From Nissolia schottii (Eukaryota > Streptophyta > Magnoliopsida > Fabales > Fabaceae), in the NCBI GenBank assembly GCA_003254905.1, contig QANU01009600.1:38297-102296 (forward strand): a DNA stretch of 64,000 nt. Reading direction: 5' to 3'. The notes beneath the pieces were generated by a model, which searched no databases, was not told the origin of the DNA, and saw nothing but the letters and a program-made list of their open reading frames with translations. The first letter of the stretch is position 1; the number at the start of each line of letters is the position of its first letter. Below are positions 45,601 through 56,162 of the stretch, one piece after another. The translations under genes and the position numbers were made by a program.

Positions 45601-48600
45601 AGCACTTCAAATTCTAATTGGACATCAGAGATTTTTTTCTGTTGCCATAGCTCTATCACCTGCCTGTTTCATAGGTTAGGATGGACAGTTTAGACAAAAC
45701 AAGGTTCATTCCTTTTGAAATTTGTCTGGTAATTCAATATCACAGAGATGGTTGGAAGTGACACATTTGGTAAGGAAATGACTCATATCCCAAAAGGATG
45801 TTGGTTCAATTTCCGCTGCTGATGTGATGACCACTTTGGTAGGTGATGTATAAGTACCTTTTTAAGCATTCAAAGAGTCTGGTGGCATGTCCTAACCCTA
45901 GTGAGATGGCTGGTGCTGAACCCACCTAAACACTTTTTGATTACCAAAAAAAAATTAGTGTTCCTAGTCTCAACCACACTTTCTGTCAGGATTTGGAAAA
46001 GTATCCTAATTCTTTAATTACACCTTTCTTATAATAATTTTAACCCCATAAGGCCCCAATGTCAAACCGGTCTCAGTCAGATCCCAACACCTGAAGGCAA
46101 ACTATAACCAGTTCCTGAATTACGTTTTTGCTAATTTATGGCAAACATTTGGAAATTAGGGTAAGGGAAGCTTTCAATCAGCTTGCTATTGTTTCTTGTT
46201 AAAGCCTCTTAAGTTGAAGTCATTTAGAACCTGTTCCGATATAAAAACTAGAACTTAATATTCTTTTTTTTTGAGCCTTATATTCTTTTTTCTCTTCCAC
46301 TCCACATTTTTAGTTAAATGAATTGTTTAATCTGGGTAGATATTCTTGTTTCTCTAAGCTAAACAGAAAAGCAATGAAGTTATGGTTTTTGGAGGATATA
46401 TTGTGAGTTCATGCGAGTGAAATTATCCTTTAATCTTTGCCATAAAATGAATGGGCTTATCTTCCATAGCTATATGCGCCGTTCTGCTAACTTCTATTTT
46501 AGGAGTCTATATTTTTGAGTTACACGGTTTCTTATCAAATTTTTTTTCTTTTGTTTTTAATAGGTGAAGTCACCAACAATACCTCAACTCCCAAGGCAGA
46601 AAGAGCTAATGTCTTCTTTACGTCCTTATCATGCAACTCTTGTGGGAGAAAGTTACTTGGGTAGGAAAAGGCCAGTGTATGAATGCACGGAAGTGCAGGT
46701 GTGCCCTTATTAATCATCTCTTCGTTTTACATTTCTTTTTCTTATTTCCTCTTTATTGCTTCCCCCTCCCCCTCCCTTCTCTGTCTTTGTTTCTCCCTTT
46801 TTGGTCATTTTTAGTCTGTTTAATATTTCAGATTTAGCCATACTTGCGTTTTATATGTTAAGAGATGAAAGCCATTTTTGAAGAACCAGTTCTTCAGTTG
46901 CCTGATAATTAATCATTATATTTGTTCATTCAAAAAAATTCAAGTTGTTTGTTAGAATTGTACGATATGTCAATGTCAAAGTGTTAACAGCTTTGTTTCC
47001 ATGCTTTTTAATATTCTCATGCTTGTTTTCCCTGCAGATTGAAGCTGCCAAGGGTTTCTTGTCAGTGTTAAGATCTTACTTGGAATCCCTTTGCTATAAC
47101 ATCCGTTCTCATACAATAACCAATGTACAATCAAATGACGACAAGGTATATATTTTTGTCTTCTGATCTGATCTGATAGCTAGTAAATTCTTTCCATTTG
47201 TAACTCATTTTGTTTTGCCCCTCTCTGAAAATAAGGATTTAATAAGGACCTTCTCAGACTGTACTTTATGAGAAATTAAAGAAATCATTGTGTAGTTAAT
47301 CCCTGTTATGGAGTGGTTTGTTTTTGATTAATTGGTCTTTTTTATTTTTTGGGTGCCATAAGTCATTGTAAATTGACTGTTATTTGTAATACATCCTTCA
47401 AAGAAATGACATGGTCTTTTGAAGAGAAGTCATTTTCGACCCCTAACCCTAGCCCCTTATTTTGATGATAATTCTATATTTAAATATTTTTGAGCTCTGT
47501 GTTATGATATACATTAGTTCTTGAATATCTCAAGACTTCACTTTGTCTGATTTGTCTCTATGCAAATTGTATTTGGCTTTGCCTGAAGTGGCAAGTAATG
47601 AGAGTTAGGTTGTGATCTTAAGTTCAAAAAGTAAAAATAAATAGGCTTAAATATGTTTCAGGTACCTGACAAATGTCTAAGATTTGGTTTAGGTCCCTAA
47701 TTTTTATTTTCTTTTTGGTTTTGGTCCAAACATATTAGGAGTTACATGATTTTTGTCCTTGCTTTTATGAGACTGTGATTTAGTCCCTACCGTTAGTGGA
47801 ACTTTGTTAATTGTTGATGCGGCTAACAAAGTGTTACATCAGCAGTGTCATGTGAGCAAAATAAGCCCACCCAACCCATAACCTAGCCCAAACCTGACCC
47901 GTAACCCGCAACTTGGCCCAATTGAGGGGTGGGTGGGTCATCATTTGGGGGCAAAATCGGATCAAATAGCAGGTTTTGGGTCGGGTGAATTTATTTTGTT
48001 CATATGACACTAATGACAGGGACTAAAATCATGTAATATCTTGTATGTTTGGATCGAAACCAAAAACTTAATTTTTTTAGTGACCTAAACCAAATCTTGA
48101 AAATTTGTCGGAGACTTGAAACATATTTAAGCCAATAAAAACAAAAATTTAAACAAGATTATGTAGTATTCAAAAACTGTAATTGTAAGGCATGTATTCT
48201 ATCATGCCGTCATTTAGAACATTGCAAGCAGCGTATAAAGTATTTTTAGGAACTAACATTATGGCTTGTATCTTCAGGTATCCTTGCTTTTGAAGGAGAG
48301 TTTTATTGACTCATTCCCTAATCATGATCGGGCTTTCATGAAGGTTTGGACCCTTAACAGATTTATCTTTCATCCACTTTAGGTGTTAAATGATCTGGAT
48401 TCCTGATTTCCCAGTAGTTGTATCCAATTTCAAAATCTATACTAGTATGTGACAATTCAAACTTTTTTATTGAAAATCTTCTTCGGATCACAACTAGGAC
48501 ACTATAAGTAGCTTTTGCTGCAGCATCTGTCAAAATTGGAAGAAACAGCCTTACAGGGAAGAGAACATGTGAAAGTTTTTTAGGGAGGTTCACTGGAATA

Positions 48601-49763
48601 TTCATTTTAGATGCTCGCGTCTTCTAACTGGTTGTTGGTCATACTAGATGCATGACTGCTTGAGAATCGTTATGTTTATCTGTGGTCTGGTTAGACTTGT
48701 TTCTTCTTTTGAACCTGTTTGTCTGTTGGTATGTTATTTTTAAGGGTAAGGCCTTGAGGTTCAGTGTAATTACACACACCTCCCCTCTATTTGTACAGGT
48801 GACACTAACCACCCCTGGAATAAAATGAGTTACATGCCCGTTAAGTGTCATGACATTTTACTACCATACTCTTGATTTCTCTCACCCAATCTCTATCAAC
48901 CCCAACCTTAACCCCATGGATGACATCTGATCTCCACCTCATGCTCAACCTTTACTTTGTATCTGGGGAATGCTTGTACACTTGAACATATGGTTAGGTA
49001 GCCCTGTTGCACTCTTTGTAGCCTTGCTTGGGGAATTGGTTTTTGCAAACCACAAGCAAACAAACCTGATTGTTTCATTGCCAACTGCATCCACCCATAT
49101 ATTTGTGTGGGAACCCAAGTGAATGTGTCTGATGAGCAGAAGCTTTTACATGGCCTAATTGTACTGACTTTCTATGAAGTTCAGTGAAATTACACCAGCC
49201 TCCTCTAGTTTGTAAAATTACACTCACTTTCCCTAATGATAACACAATTAGACGTTATTATGGTGTTTTTATGATTACGCCCTCACATTTTCACACACAG
49301 ACTTTATAACTCCTTTTTGGGTCTCTCTTACGTGCAAGAGAGGACATGGGGCATTGTAAAGTTGCATAAGAGAGGGCCAAAACGGGGGCTGTGAAGTCTG
49401 CTGAGCGAGAAAATTTGAGGGGCATAATTAAGAAAAAACACCCTAATAACCAATGGTGTCAACTCTGTTATCATTAGGGAAGGTCAGTGTGGGGAGGTGA
49501 GTGTGATTTCCCTGAACCTCAGGGGTTAGTACCCTTTTTACATTGATATGGATAAACTAAGAATCTTTTTCCATTTTGTCAGTGTACTGAGACTGTTAAA
49601 GCTTGCTTCTTATTTGTGTTACTTCAATGACAAAATTCTCTTTTTCCAAACTGCTAATGTGGTTGTTTCTCCTTTTCTGGCCCGTGCTAAACAGCTTTTC
49701 GTCGATACACAGCTCTTCTCTGTGCACACAGATCTTGTTCTGTCTTTCTTCCAAAAGGAATAG
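33631..49763 (+). CDS. DENN (AEX-3) domain protein, 18 coding exons, 805 residues
   Basis: DENN proteins are exchange factors for Rab GTPases in membrane traffic; the plant relative I recall is Arabidopsis At5g35560. Exons: 33631-33933, 34295-34483, 34631-34714, 35415-35474, 36066-36110, 36648-36847, 38034-38510, 39589-39715, 39804-40001, 40152-40241, 40697-40759, 41368-41442, 41548-41598, 42272-42349, 46564-46698, 47038-47145, 48278-48343, 49695-49763. All introns are GT-AG and frames agree throughout. The uDENN part is about residues 102-295 (VLFVYPPEKKLPLKDKDLLS), followed by a variable acidic linker (exon 7). The core DENN runs about 480-720 with LLHLAGSIVDL, the hallmark PLIRPYRWQSLLMPVLP and DAPVPYVVGI; the dDENN part is C-terminal. 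The Met at 33631 was chosen because the upstream open frame lies in the leader intron. The frame is intact, so it is probably functional. Confidence 0.92.
37099..37210 (-). mobile_element. Au-like SINE fragment in DENN intron 6
   Basis: On the minus strand a degenerate B-box (GGATTAAAATCC, 37188-37201 region) is followed by an AAGGTTGTATACATCGACCC block and the end CTAGGCCGCCC. This is the layout of Au SINEs in flowering plants. The A-box side is lost. Confidence 0.65.
38990..39170. repeat. Diverged MITE-like fragment in DENN intron 7
   Basis: CCTATTTGGAATGAAAAAG, a middle with GAATTGAATTCAATT, and a second TGTTTGGAATG block suggest an old MITE with degraded ends. The evidence is only internal repetition. 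Confidence 0.3.
39490..39550 (+). repeat. Decayed duplicate of the exon 8 acceptor and start
   Basis: CTTCATGCAG and the following about 40 bp closely match TTTGTGCAG and the start of exon 8 at 39589, about 95 bp downstream. Read in the exon frame it meets a stop after about 11 codons, so it is a non-functional exon copy. Confidence 0.75.
40284..40400. repeat. AT/ATGT-rich microsatellite in DENN intron 10
   Basis: A compound run of TA, ATGT and CATG units. Confidence 0.9.
42757..44556 (-). mobile_element. 5'-truncated L1-type LINE in DENN intron 14
   Basis: On the minus strand the reverse transcriptase remnant runs from about 44555 (RGLRQGDPLSLFLS) through DDTILFLNN near 44320. Next come YLGVPSRGNPISISFW (44137-43943 region) and WSGALDMKHDHLVSWEECCR, then a zinc-binding RT domain (VTHLFLHCHMADSLW) ending at 42928. 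Stops and shifts are common, so it is dead. The 5' two thirds are absent, as is usual for LINEs. The 3' end is near 42757-42850, with A/T runs. Confidence 0.88.
44557..45000 (-). repeat. Unclassified repeat with an acidic 117-codon open frame
   Basis: It begins with a GGATAGCGG motif repeated (44577, 44611) and resembles another GC-rich stretch near 38590-38780. The minus-strand frame 44990-44637 encodes Ser/Asp-rich protein (SDLDSDLDSLDLWQGDVADS) with no domain I recognise. It may be a piece of a transposon or captured gene. Confidence 0.3.
45745..45952 (+). mobile_element. SINE-like sequence in DENN intron 14
   Basis: An A-box-like GATGGTTGGAAGTG and a B-box-like TTGGTTCAATTTCCG about 60 bp later, then a body of about 130 bp and a run of nine A. 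This is the layout of a tRNA-derived SINE. The assignment rests on this layout only. Confidence 0.45.
47644..48133. mobile_element. MITE with GGCTTAAATATG ends in DENN intron 16
   Basis: Terminal inverted repeats of about 50 bp, with some mismatches: GGCTTAAATATGTTTCAGGT on the left and the complement on the right, ending ACATATTTAAGCC. The 490-bp element has a GC-rich centre with GGGTGGGTGGGTCATC. Flanks are A/T-rich (AATAAATA, AATAAAAA), so the target duplication is imperfect. This end type is widespread in legume genomes. Confidence 0.8.
48742..49536. mobile_element. Compound inverted-repeat element in DENN intron 17
   Basis: Outer ends AAGGGTAAGGCCTTGAGGTT and the complement of AACCTCAGGGGTTAGTACCC match imperfectly as inverted repeats. 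A further left-end copy at 49168-49240 (AGTTCAGTGAAATTACACC, then TTTCCCTAATGATAACA) pairs with the same right end. It looks like one MITE inserted in, or recombined with, a relative. Confidence 0.6.
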
Positions 49764-51669
49764 GACTGAAGTGCAACACATCATGAGAATACTACTGCCT
49801 TGCAAAGCTTGAACGCAAGTTCAGTGTTGTATAATTTCTTATCTATTGGCAAAAATGTTCTACCCCTGATATGTAACCCAAATTTTCACCGACTCCCTCA
49901 TTTCTAATTTAGGCTTTATGCTGCACCTGTAAATAATAGTTAGATCCAATCTTAAGTGTTATAGGGTTCCATTATATGTAAATGACATTTTTTTTGGGGT
50001 AAACCTTTTAGTCCCATAATTATATTCAAATAATCATTTTGGTCCCGTGTTTTTTAAAGCGTTCAATTTGATTTTTTTTTTTCAAAATGAGTAAGAGTGA
50101 GTCAGGTATTTATTACATTAAATCATATTTGAACAGTGACATTACCCACATTCGAAAAGTGTGGTTAAATGTAAAAAATATCAAACTAACAAATGAAATA
50201 GAGGATTAAATTGAACTTTAAGAAAATATCAAACCAATGTAATCTCGTTTTTACATTAAGTGTGATTTATGTATGTAACTTAACTTATGTATGTTACTTT
50301 TTAAAGTATGTTATTTTATTATGTGATTCATTTTGTTGAATTTTTTATTTCTTTATGACTAACAAATTTTGTTTACGTATAAATAAAGAATAAAGTTTGT
50401 AACAACAATTAAACAAAAAGTGACATAACAAGTAATAAATTGTAAACTTTATATATTTATATAAGATTCCCAAAAGAATCAATTTGAATTGACTTTTATT
50501 TAAAAAAAAATAAAAACTTTTATTACAAGAATTGATTTAAAATGAATCTTAGTTTTAAAAAAAAAAAAGTTAAACAAGGACTCCCTTGATTAAAAAAAAT
50601 GATTTATTTTAAAGATAATTTTTAAAATTAGTTCATTTTAAAAAAAAGATAATTTTAATATTTTATTTTAGAAATTTTTTTTATACATAATATATTATTT
50701 AAATTGTATTTATGTAATAACTTTTTCTTAATTTATGAATTTCCGTAGAGATGTCAGAGACAAGAGCTGCCCGAGAGACAGGTTAGCTGCAGAAGCAGTA
50801 ACAACACAGTGACAGAGAGAGAGAGAGAGAGAGAGCGCGTGAGGTAGTGCAGCAGCACTGCAATTGTGATCAGAGAGCCATTAGCTTTATCCACGTCCAG
50901 AAGATTCTGTAGCCCAATGGTCCCTGAAATAAATATTACCTACTCTACTCCCCCAAGCCCCTATTGAAATATTCATTTAAAATAGGGTAATGCTATTTTA
51001 TTAATAAAATTAAATAATAAAATTTAACCACTTATAAAAATATAATAACATGTAAGTGTGTTTATAGATTATAATAATTATGTAAAATTTATATACACAT
51101 ACTTATTATCATATTTTTCATATATTATTTAATTTTATTGTTAAGTAATATTATCCTTTGAAATAAGATACACTTTAACTCCTATCATATTCACGGTTAA
51201 ATAGATCATAAACGAACATACATCTTATAGAAGTTAAAATCTCATTTCTGTTACACGTACACTAAAAAATATACACTACACATACACTCCATACTTACAT
51301 GCATAAAATTTGCGTTTTAATATCTGTAATGTTTGTGCACTTAATTAAGTATAATTGAGAATATCATCTATAAGTTTATAATGTTTGTGCACTCATGAGA
51401 ATAAAATTTTGTGTATTATTAATGGTGTATGTATGAGCGTATAAAATTGGGTATACACGTGACATTTTTATAATTCAGAAAAACACCACTCCCTTTGGTG
51501 ATGGGGTTCACCCTGAACTTGCCTTGCTCTGCCACTGCACGCTCTCTGCTCTGAGTAATAACACTTCTGTTTCGTTTGTTTATGTCACAAATACCAACTC
51601 TCCTCCTGCTCCTTGATCCGTATTTCCATTTTCTTTTTCTTTTTTTCTTCTCTTCTTGTTTTCTTGACG
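49764..51669. other. Intergenic spacer between DENN and GRF genes
   Basis: Very AT-rich, with no open frame of interest. It holds a (GA)n run at 50812-50835 and a GC-richer stretch at 50750-50940. The last 180 bp before the GRF start are CT-rich and probably include its leader. Confidence 0.7.
50812..50835. repeat. (GA)n microsatellite
   Basis: About 12 GA units about 830 bp upstream of the GRF start codon. GA/CT repeats are common in plant promoters and leaders. Confidence 0.9.
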
Positions 51670-52599
51670 ATGAACGGAAGGAACAGCAGGTTTCCGTTTA
51701 CTCCATCACAGTGGCAAGAGCTGGAACACCAAGCTCTCATCTACAAGCACATGGCTTCAGGTACCTCCATCCCACCTGATCTTCTATTCACCATCAGAAG
51801 GACCTATTTGGACGCTCCTCCTTCGTCTTCAAGCCTTTTGCCTCACCACCACCCACAACACTGTAAGTCCTCTAACTAATTCTCTCTCTCTCTCAACGTC
51901 ACGCAAGTCTCACCTTCGTTAAGCTTAAGTTAATTGGAGAGCATATATTTTATCAAATAATGTTACAAATACACTCAATTTTATGCATCCATACATACAT
52001 CAGTAATAATGCTCAAATTTTATTCTTATGAATGCACAAATATTACAAATTTATAGATGATATTCTCAATTATATTTAATTAAGTGCATAAATTTTATGT
52101 ATATAAGCATAAGATGTATGTATGGTGTATATTTTTTAGTGTGCGTGTAGCAAGACTCGTCCGCTGATTTAAATCTCTCCATGTGTGGCAGTTGGGTGGA
52201 ACTACCTGCAGATGGGTCTGGGAAGAAGAATAGACCCAGAGCCAGGCAGGTGCAGGAGAACCGACGGGAAGAAATGGCGGTGCTCGAAGGAGGCATGCCC
52301 TGATTCTAAGTACTGTGAGAGGCACGTGCACAGAGGCAAAAACCGTTCAAGAAAGCCTGTGGAAGTTTCCAAAACAACAAGAAGCACAAATGTTTCTTCT
52401 TCTTCTTCTTCTTCTTCATCAATCACTAAACACATCCCTGCTGCGTCACTAACAACCCCTTATCACCACTCTCTCCCCCCTCAACGTTCTTGCGACGGTT
52501 CCTATCGTCAGCTTCCATCAAGAAGAGCTGCTGGATTGTCATTAGAAGAAAACAGTGCTCCCTTGTTTCTTGACACTGGCTCTTGCTCCCACCCCAACA
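51670..52599 (+). CDS. GROWTH-REGULATING FACTOR (GRF) transcription factor, incomplete
   Basis: GRFs are plant nuclear transcription factors that promote cell proliferation in leaves together with GIF co-activators. Exon 1 (51670-51862) encodes the QLQ domain, residues about 10-43 ([20 protein letters not shown], then [11 protein letters not shown]), which binds GIF. Exon 2 starts at 52192 after a GCAG acceptor and encodes the WRC domain ([20 protein letters not shown], then [20 protein letters not shown]), with basic nuclear-localisation residues and a Cys3His DNA-binding motif. A Ser run follows. The gap at 52600-52729 removes the middle; only about 50 bp of possible coding remain afterwards, in an unknown frame. 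The Met at 51670 was chosen because it lies at the usual distance before QLQ; the other in-frame Met upstream gives a hydrophobic, unrelated leader. The presence of both domains makes the family certain. Confidence 0.95.
52343..52364 (+). promoter_or_regulatory. miR396 target site in the GRF mRNA
   Basis: CCGTTCAAGAAAGCCTGTGG (start of the site) at the end of the WRC domain, encoding RSRKPVE. This is the conserved site complementary to miR396, with the usual single-base bulge, through which GRF mRNAs are cleaved as organs mature. Identification is by known sequence; cleavage is not shown here. Confidence 0.9.
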
Positions 52600-52729
52600 N
52601 NNNNNNNNNNNNNNNNNNNNNNNNNNNNNNNNNNNNNNNNNNNNNNNNNNNNNNNNNNNNNNNNNNNNNNNNNNNNNNNNNNNNNNNNNNNNNNNNNNNN
52701 NNNNNNNNNNNNNNNNNNNNNNNNNNNNN
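52600..52729. other. Assembly gap of 130 N inside the GRF gene
   Basis: Unknown bases in exon 2 or a following intron. The sequence after it cannot be assigned a frame. Confidence 1.
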
Positions 52730-52789
52730 CCACCACCGAACGGCGCCAGACCACTACCTAAATACATCGTTTTGTCATAGGTGTTTTTG

Positions 52790-53312
52790 TAAAAATATAT
52801 TGTAATCTTGGGAATGTTGTTAAGAGTTCAATTTGAAATTAAATGCTTTCAAAACATATTCATGGGAAAGCTTTTTCTAGGAATAGCATTCATGAGAATA
52901 GGATTCCCGAAAATAAAAAAGATTTCGCGAACCACTTGCTCCCTAAGAAACTTTGAAGTAGTGGATAAGACTTAACTACTTTTAACTATGTAATGTGATA
53001 ACATAAAATTGAATAATAATATAAAATTACTTTGCCATGTCACTGCATAAAAATTAATATATATAGTCATAATATAATATATATATATATATATAATCAT
53101 AATAATAGTAACAAGATAAAAATAAATAATAGTAAAAATAATAAAAATTAAACTAAATAAAAAAGTACAAATATAATAACTATAACATAAATAAATAATC
53201 GTTGTAGTCGTGTTGTAATAACAATAATAATAGCTAGTGTGTTGAAGTGGTGGTGGTGATAGAAGTCACAACGAATGTGGTAGTGGTGGTGACAACAATA
53301 GTCGGTGGTTGT
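52790..53312. other. Intergenic spacer downstream of the GRF gene
   Basis: AT-rich with (AT)n at 53077-53094 and ATAATAATA-type low complexity up to 53230, then a GTGGTGGTG-rich stretch. No gene seen. Confidence 0.6.
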
Positions 53313-53619
53313 TGTAACATCCCGCTTTTTTCCCTAGTAAAGATTTCATAAATTAAATAGCGGAAACAAGCCCTCACACAAGCTTTTAGGTCAAAATGTT
53401 TGTAGAAGAAATTCTGCTCAATTTCATGAAATCCTGTAAACACTAAAACGGATCATTTTTGTCCTCCAAGTGCAACGGTATATCTAAGGTATCTGTAAAA
53501 TATAAGGTTACGGAAGAAAGTTGACAAATACCTTAGATTAACTCAAATCCTATACGAGAAAAATTAGTAGATCACAAAGACGCAATTAGAATATTTTTCG
53601 GATAACCGTATGCGAAGTA
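53313..53619 (+). mobile_element. 5' part of an LTR, truncated
   Basis: It begins TGTAACATCCCGCTTTTTTC and follows the plan of the LTR at 9032 for about 300 bp, then is cut by another LTR start at 53620 inside the conserved GCGAAGTA block. Confidence 0.7.
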
Positions 53620-54820
53620 TGTAACATCCCGAATTTTTTCCTTATGGAGATTTTGCTTAAATTCTAATTTCACTTAATTAAAAGCACATTAGCGGCAATT
53701 ATTTGGACTGAAAAAATTATTTAGAAAATTAATTGCTTCCAAATGCCAGTCAAATAATTGTTTCTCAATCTTGCGGAGTGCCACAAGGTCCGTGCTAAAA
53801 TTCGTCGAAAACTGGGATTTCGGTAAGCACCTAAACTATCTGTGAAAATTACCCTCCGGGCAATAAATTCACGAATACCTTGACCTGACATACCCCGATG
53901 ACCAGGAAAATTTGTAAATTGCGAATACATGTCCGAAATATTTTTAGAACATCTATTCATGAACAAATTACGATCGAACTTGATCAAAATTGAACATATG
54001 GCCATAGCCATTATCTGGAAAAAAAAATAGAACGGAAAAGGCAAAGAAAGACACGAATAGGAAACGGTATATAGTAAATATTATCATAATAATACAAAGT
54101 AATAATAATATAGCATAATATAATATTAGGACATACATATACACCCCTTGAGTAGGGGTGTCAAAACGGGCGGGCCCGGCCCATTTAGGCCCGCCCGTTA
54201 AGGCCCGGCTCGTTAAGGCCCGCGGGCCTAAACGGGCCGGGCCAAAAATATGCATATTTTTCAAGCCCGGCTCGTTTATGGTCGGTCTGCGGGCCTAAAC
54301 GGGCTGCCCGCTAACCCATTTATTTTTTAAAAAATATTTAAAAATTTAAAAAAAATTCAAAAAAGTCTAAAAAAAGTTCAAAAAAATTCAAAAAATTCAA
54401 AAAAAATTATTTAAAAATTATTTTTAAAAAATTCACAGGTAAACGGGTCAGCCCGCGGGCCAAACGGGTCGGGCCTAAACGGGCCAGGCTTAAACGGGCC
54501 GGTCCAATTTTTTTTCAAATTTTCACGGGCCTATTTTTTGCATGTAAAGCCCGTCCATTTAACCGGGTAAACGGGCCGGGCAAACGAGCCGGGCCCATTT
54601 TGACAGCCCTACCCTTGAGATAAGAGACAAAGGACGAAAAATAAGATACGTAAGACGTACATATATATGCATCCCCCCTGGAAGCAAGAAAATCAAAGCA
54701 CAGTAGGAGAATACAGCATATGCTAATATATAAACTTATAATAACATTTAATAATATATTATATAATAATATAATAATAAAATAATAGTGATAATAAGTA
54801 ACAGGGGCTGTTACGAATAT
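53620..54820 (+). mobile_element. Second LTR start, 3' end not clear
   Basis: It begins TGTAACATCCCGAATTTTTT and shows the usual core, with ATTTTTAGAACATC and CGATCGAACTTGATC near 53935-53990. A hAT-type MITE lies inside. Beyond 54620 the sequence is AT-rich, and a GGGGCTGTTACG at 54803-54814 may be a remnant of the end. No coding region. Confidence 0.5.
54153..54611. mobile_element. hAT-type MITE, 8-bp duplication CCCTTGAG
   Basis: Ends TAGGGGTGTCAAAACGGGC and GCCCATTTTGACAGCCCTA are imperfect inverted repeats. CCCTTGAG is perfectly duplicated at 54145-54152 and 54612-54619, as expected for hAT. The interior is built of AACGGGCC-like short repeats and an A/T-rich AAAAATTCAA run (54330-54435). 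Length 459 bp, no transposase. Confidence 0.92.
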
Positions 54821-54951
54821 ATATATATATATATAAAAAAATAAAAGTAAGTATATGTATATATTAATATAATATAATATAATAATATAAAATAATAATT
54901 ATAAGTGTAACAATGGCCGAATGGCCACTGCAAACGTATATAGATATATTC

Positions 54952-54954
<3 letters not shown>

Positions 54955-54989
<35 letters not shown>
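54955..54989. repeat. (AT)n microsatellite
   Basis: About 17 TA units; a shorter run lies at 54820-54834. Confidence 0.95.
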
Positions 54990-54992
<3 letters not shown>

Positions 54993-55121
54993 CTTCACAC
55001 GTTCACCATTTCTGATTGACATTGTTTCTTTCTTCTTCTTCTTCTTCACCTCCCTTCTTCTCTCTAGTGTTTAGAAAAAATATAATGTTAGTGTGTAGTG
55101 TCTAGATAAAAAATAGTAAAT

Positions 55122-56162
55122 ATGGTAAGGCCTCAAAAGGAGGATAATACTGTGAACTCTATCTTACATACATTAGAAGTAGTTATTCAACGTAATGAGG
55201 TTTGTATTTAAACGTAATATTATTAATGTTACATTTTATTTTTATTATTTTTAAGTATGTCGTTAAAAAGTGTGACATGAAATATGTTCTACACATGCCT
55301 TACTATTAAGTGAGGCATGAAGTATTCTCTACACTTGCCTTACTATTAGGATCATGTGTACCAGAAACGTGCGCTTATTTTGGCATTTAAACAAATTTAT
55401 TGATAATTACCTGTTATTTGTTTATAATTTTTAAGTATGTTGTTAAAAAGTGAGACATGAAGTATACTCTAGACTTGCCTTAGTATTAGGATCCTGTGTA
55501 CCAGAAACGTGCGCTTATTTTGACATTTAAAAAAATTTATTGATGATTACATGTTATTCGTTTATTATTTTTAAGTAAGTTATTAAAAAAATGAGACACA
55601 AAGTATGCTCTACACTTGCCTTACTATTAGGATCCTATGTACCAGAAAAGTGTGCTTACTTTGACATTTAAAAAAAATTATTGATAACTACCTATTTTTT
55701 GTTTTTTAATAATTGTATTATTACAGGAGGGGCGAGTGTTACAAACTAGACACAAGAATTTTGAGCCACCGAATCCCCTGATGCGATCCTATCTAGAAAA
55801 TGCTAATTTATATATTATCTTCAATGCCTAATATGCTAATCAACCAAGAGCTTATTCCTGCGTTTGTGGAGCGTTGGAGATCAAAGGCGCATACATTTCA
55901 TCTAGCTCACGACAAGTGTACGGTGACATTGCAAGATGTGACAATGTTATTTGGGCTTGGATGTGATGGTGAAGCCGTAATAGGACCTGAGACAATATTC
56001 ATGGTACCATCCCTCAAAAATTTGTATCAGGAAACACTTGGAATAATTCTTAGTCCTCATGATATGAAAGGATCTTTCATATCTATGGTGTGGCTATGTG
56101 ACTATTTTGGTGTTGATATTTGTGATGGTATTGACAAACATGACATGCAGCAGATACTATAG
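55122..56162 (+). pseudogene. Plant mobile domain (PMD/MAIN-like) gene fragment
   Basis: PMD proteins are found in plants both in transposons and in MAIN-type nuclear proteins. Exon 1 (55122-55199) encodes MVRPQKEDNTVN and ends at a GT donor. Exon 2 begins at 55727 after an ACAG acceptor and reads EGRVLQTRHKNFEPPNPLMR, but stops at 55829-55831. The family motif continues in another frame: LIPAFVERWRSKAHTFHLAH, DKCTVTLQDVTMLFGLGCDG. A frameshift therefore separates them. The frame stops at 56160-56162, ten bases before an LTR insertion at 56172, so the rest is missing. Probably a decayed copy. Confidence 0.78.
55251..55708. repeat. Three tandem units of about 140-180 bp in the PMD intron
   Basis: Units start at TTAAGTATGT 55251, 55431 and 55571. 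Each has AAAGTGWGACATGAAGTAT-like, CTTGCCTTACTATTAGGATC and GTACCAGAAACGTGCGC blocks. The first unit also contains an extra 40-bp sub-duplication. Confidence 0.85.

Noticed and set aside
51576-51779. An open frame overlapping the GRF start
   Set aside because: It is a shadow in another frame; QLQ is encoded from 51670.
52185-52805. GRF open frame continuing after the gap to 52805
   Set aside because: The gap length is an estimate, so the frame after 52730 is unknown.
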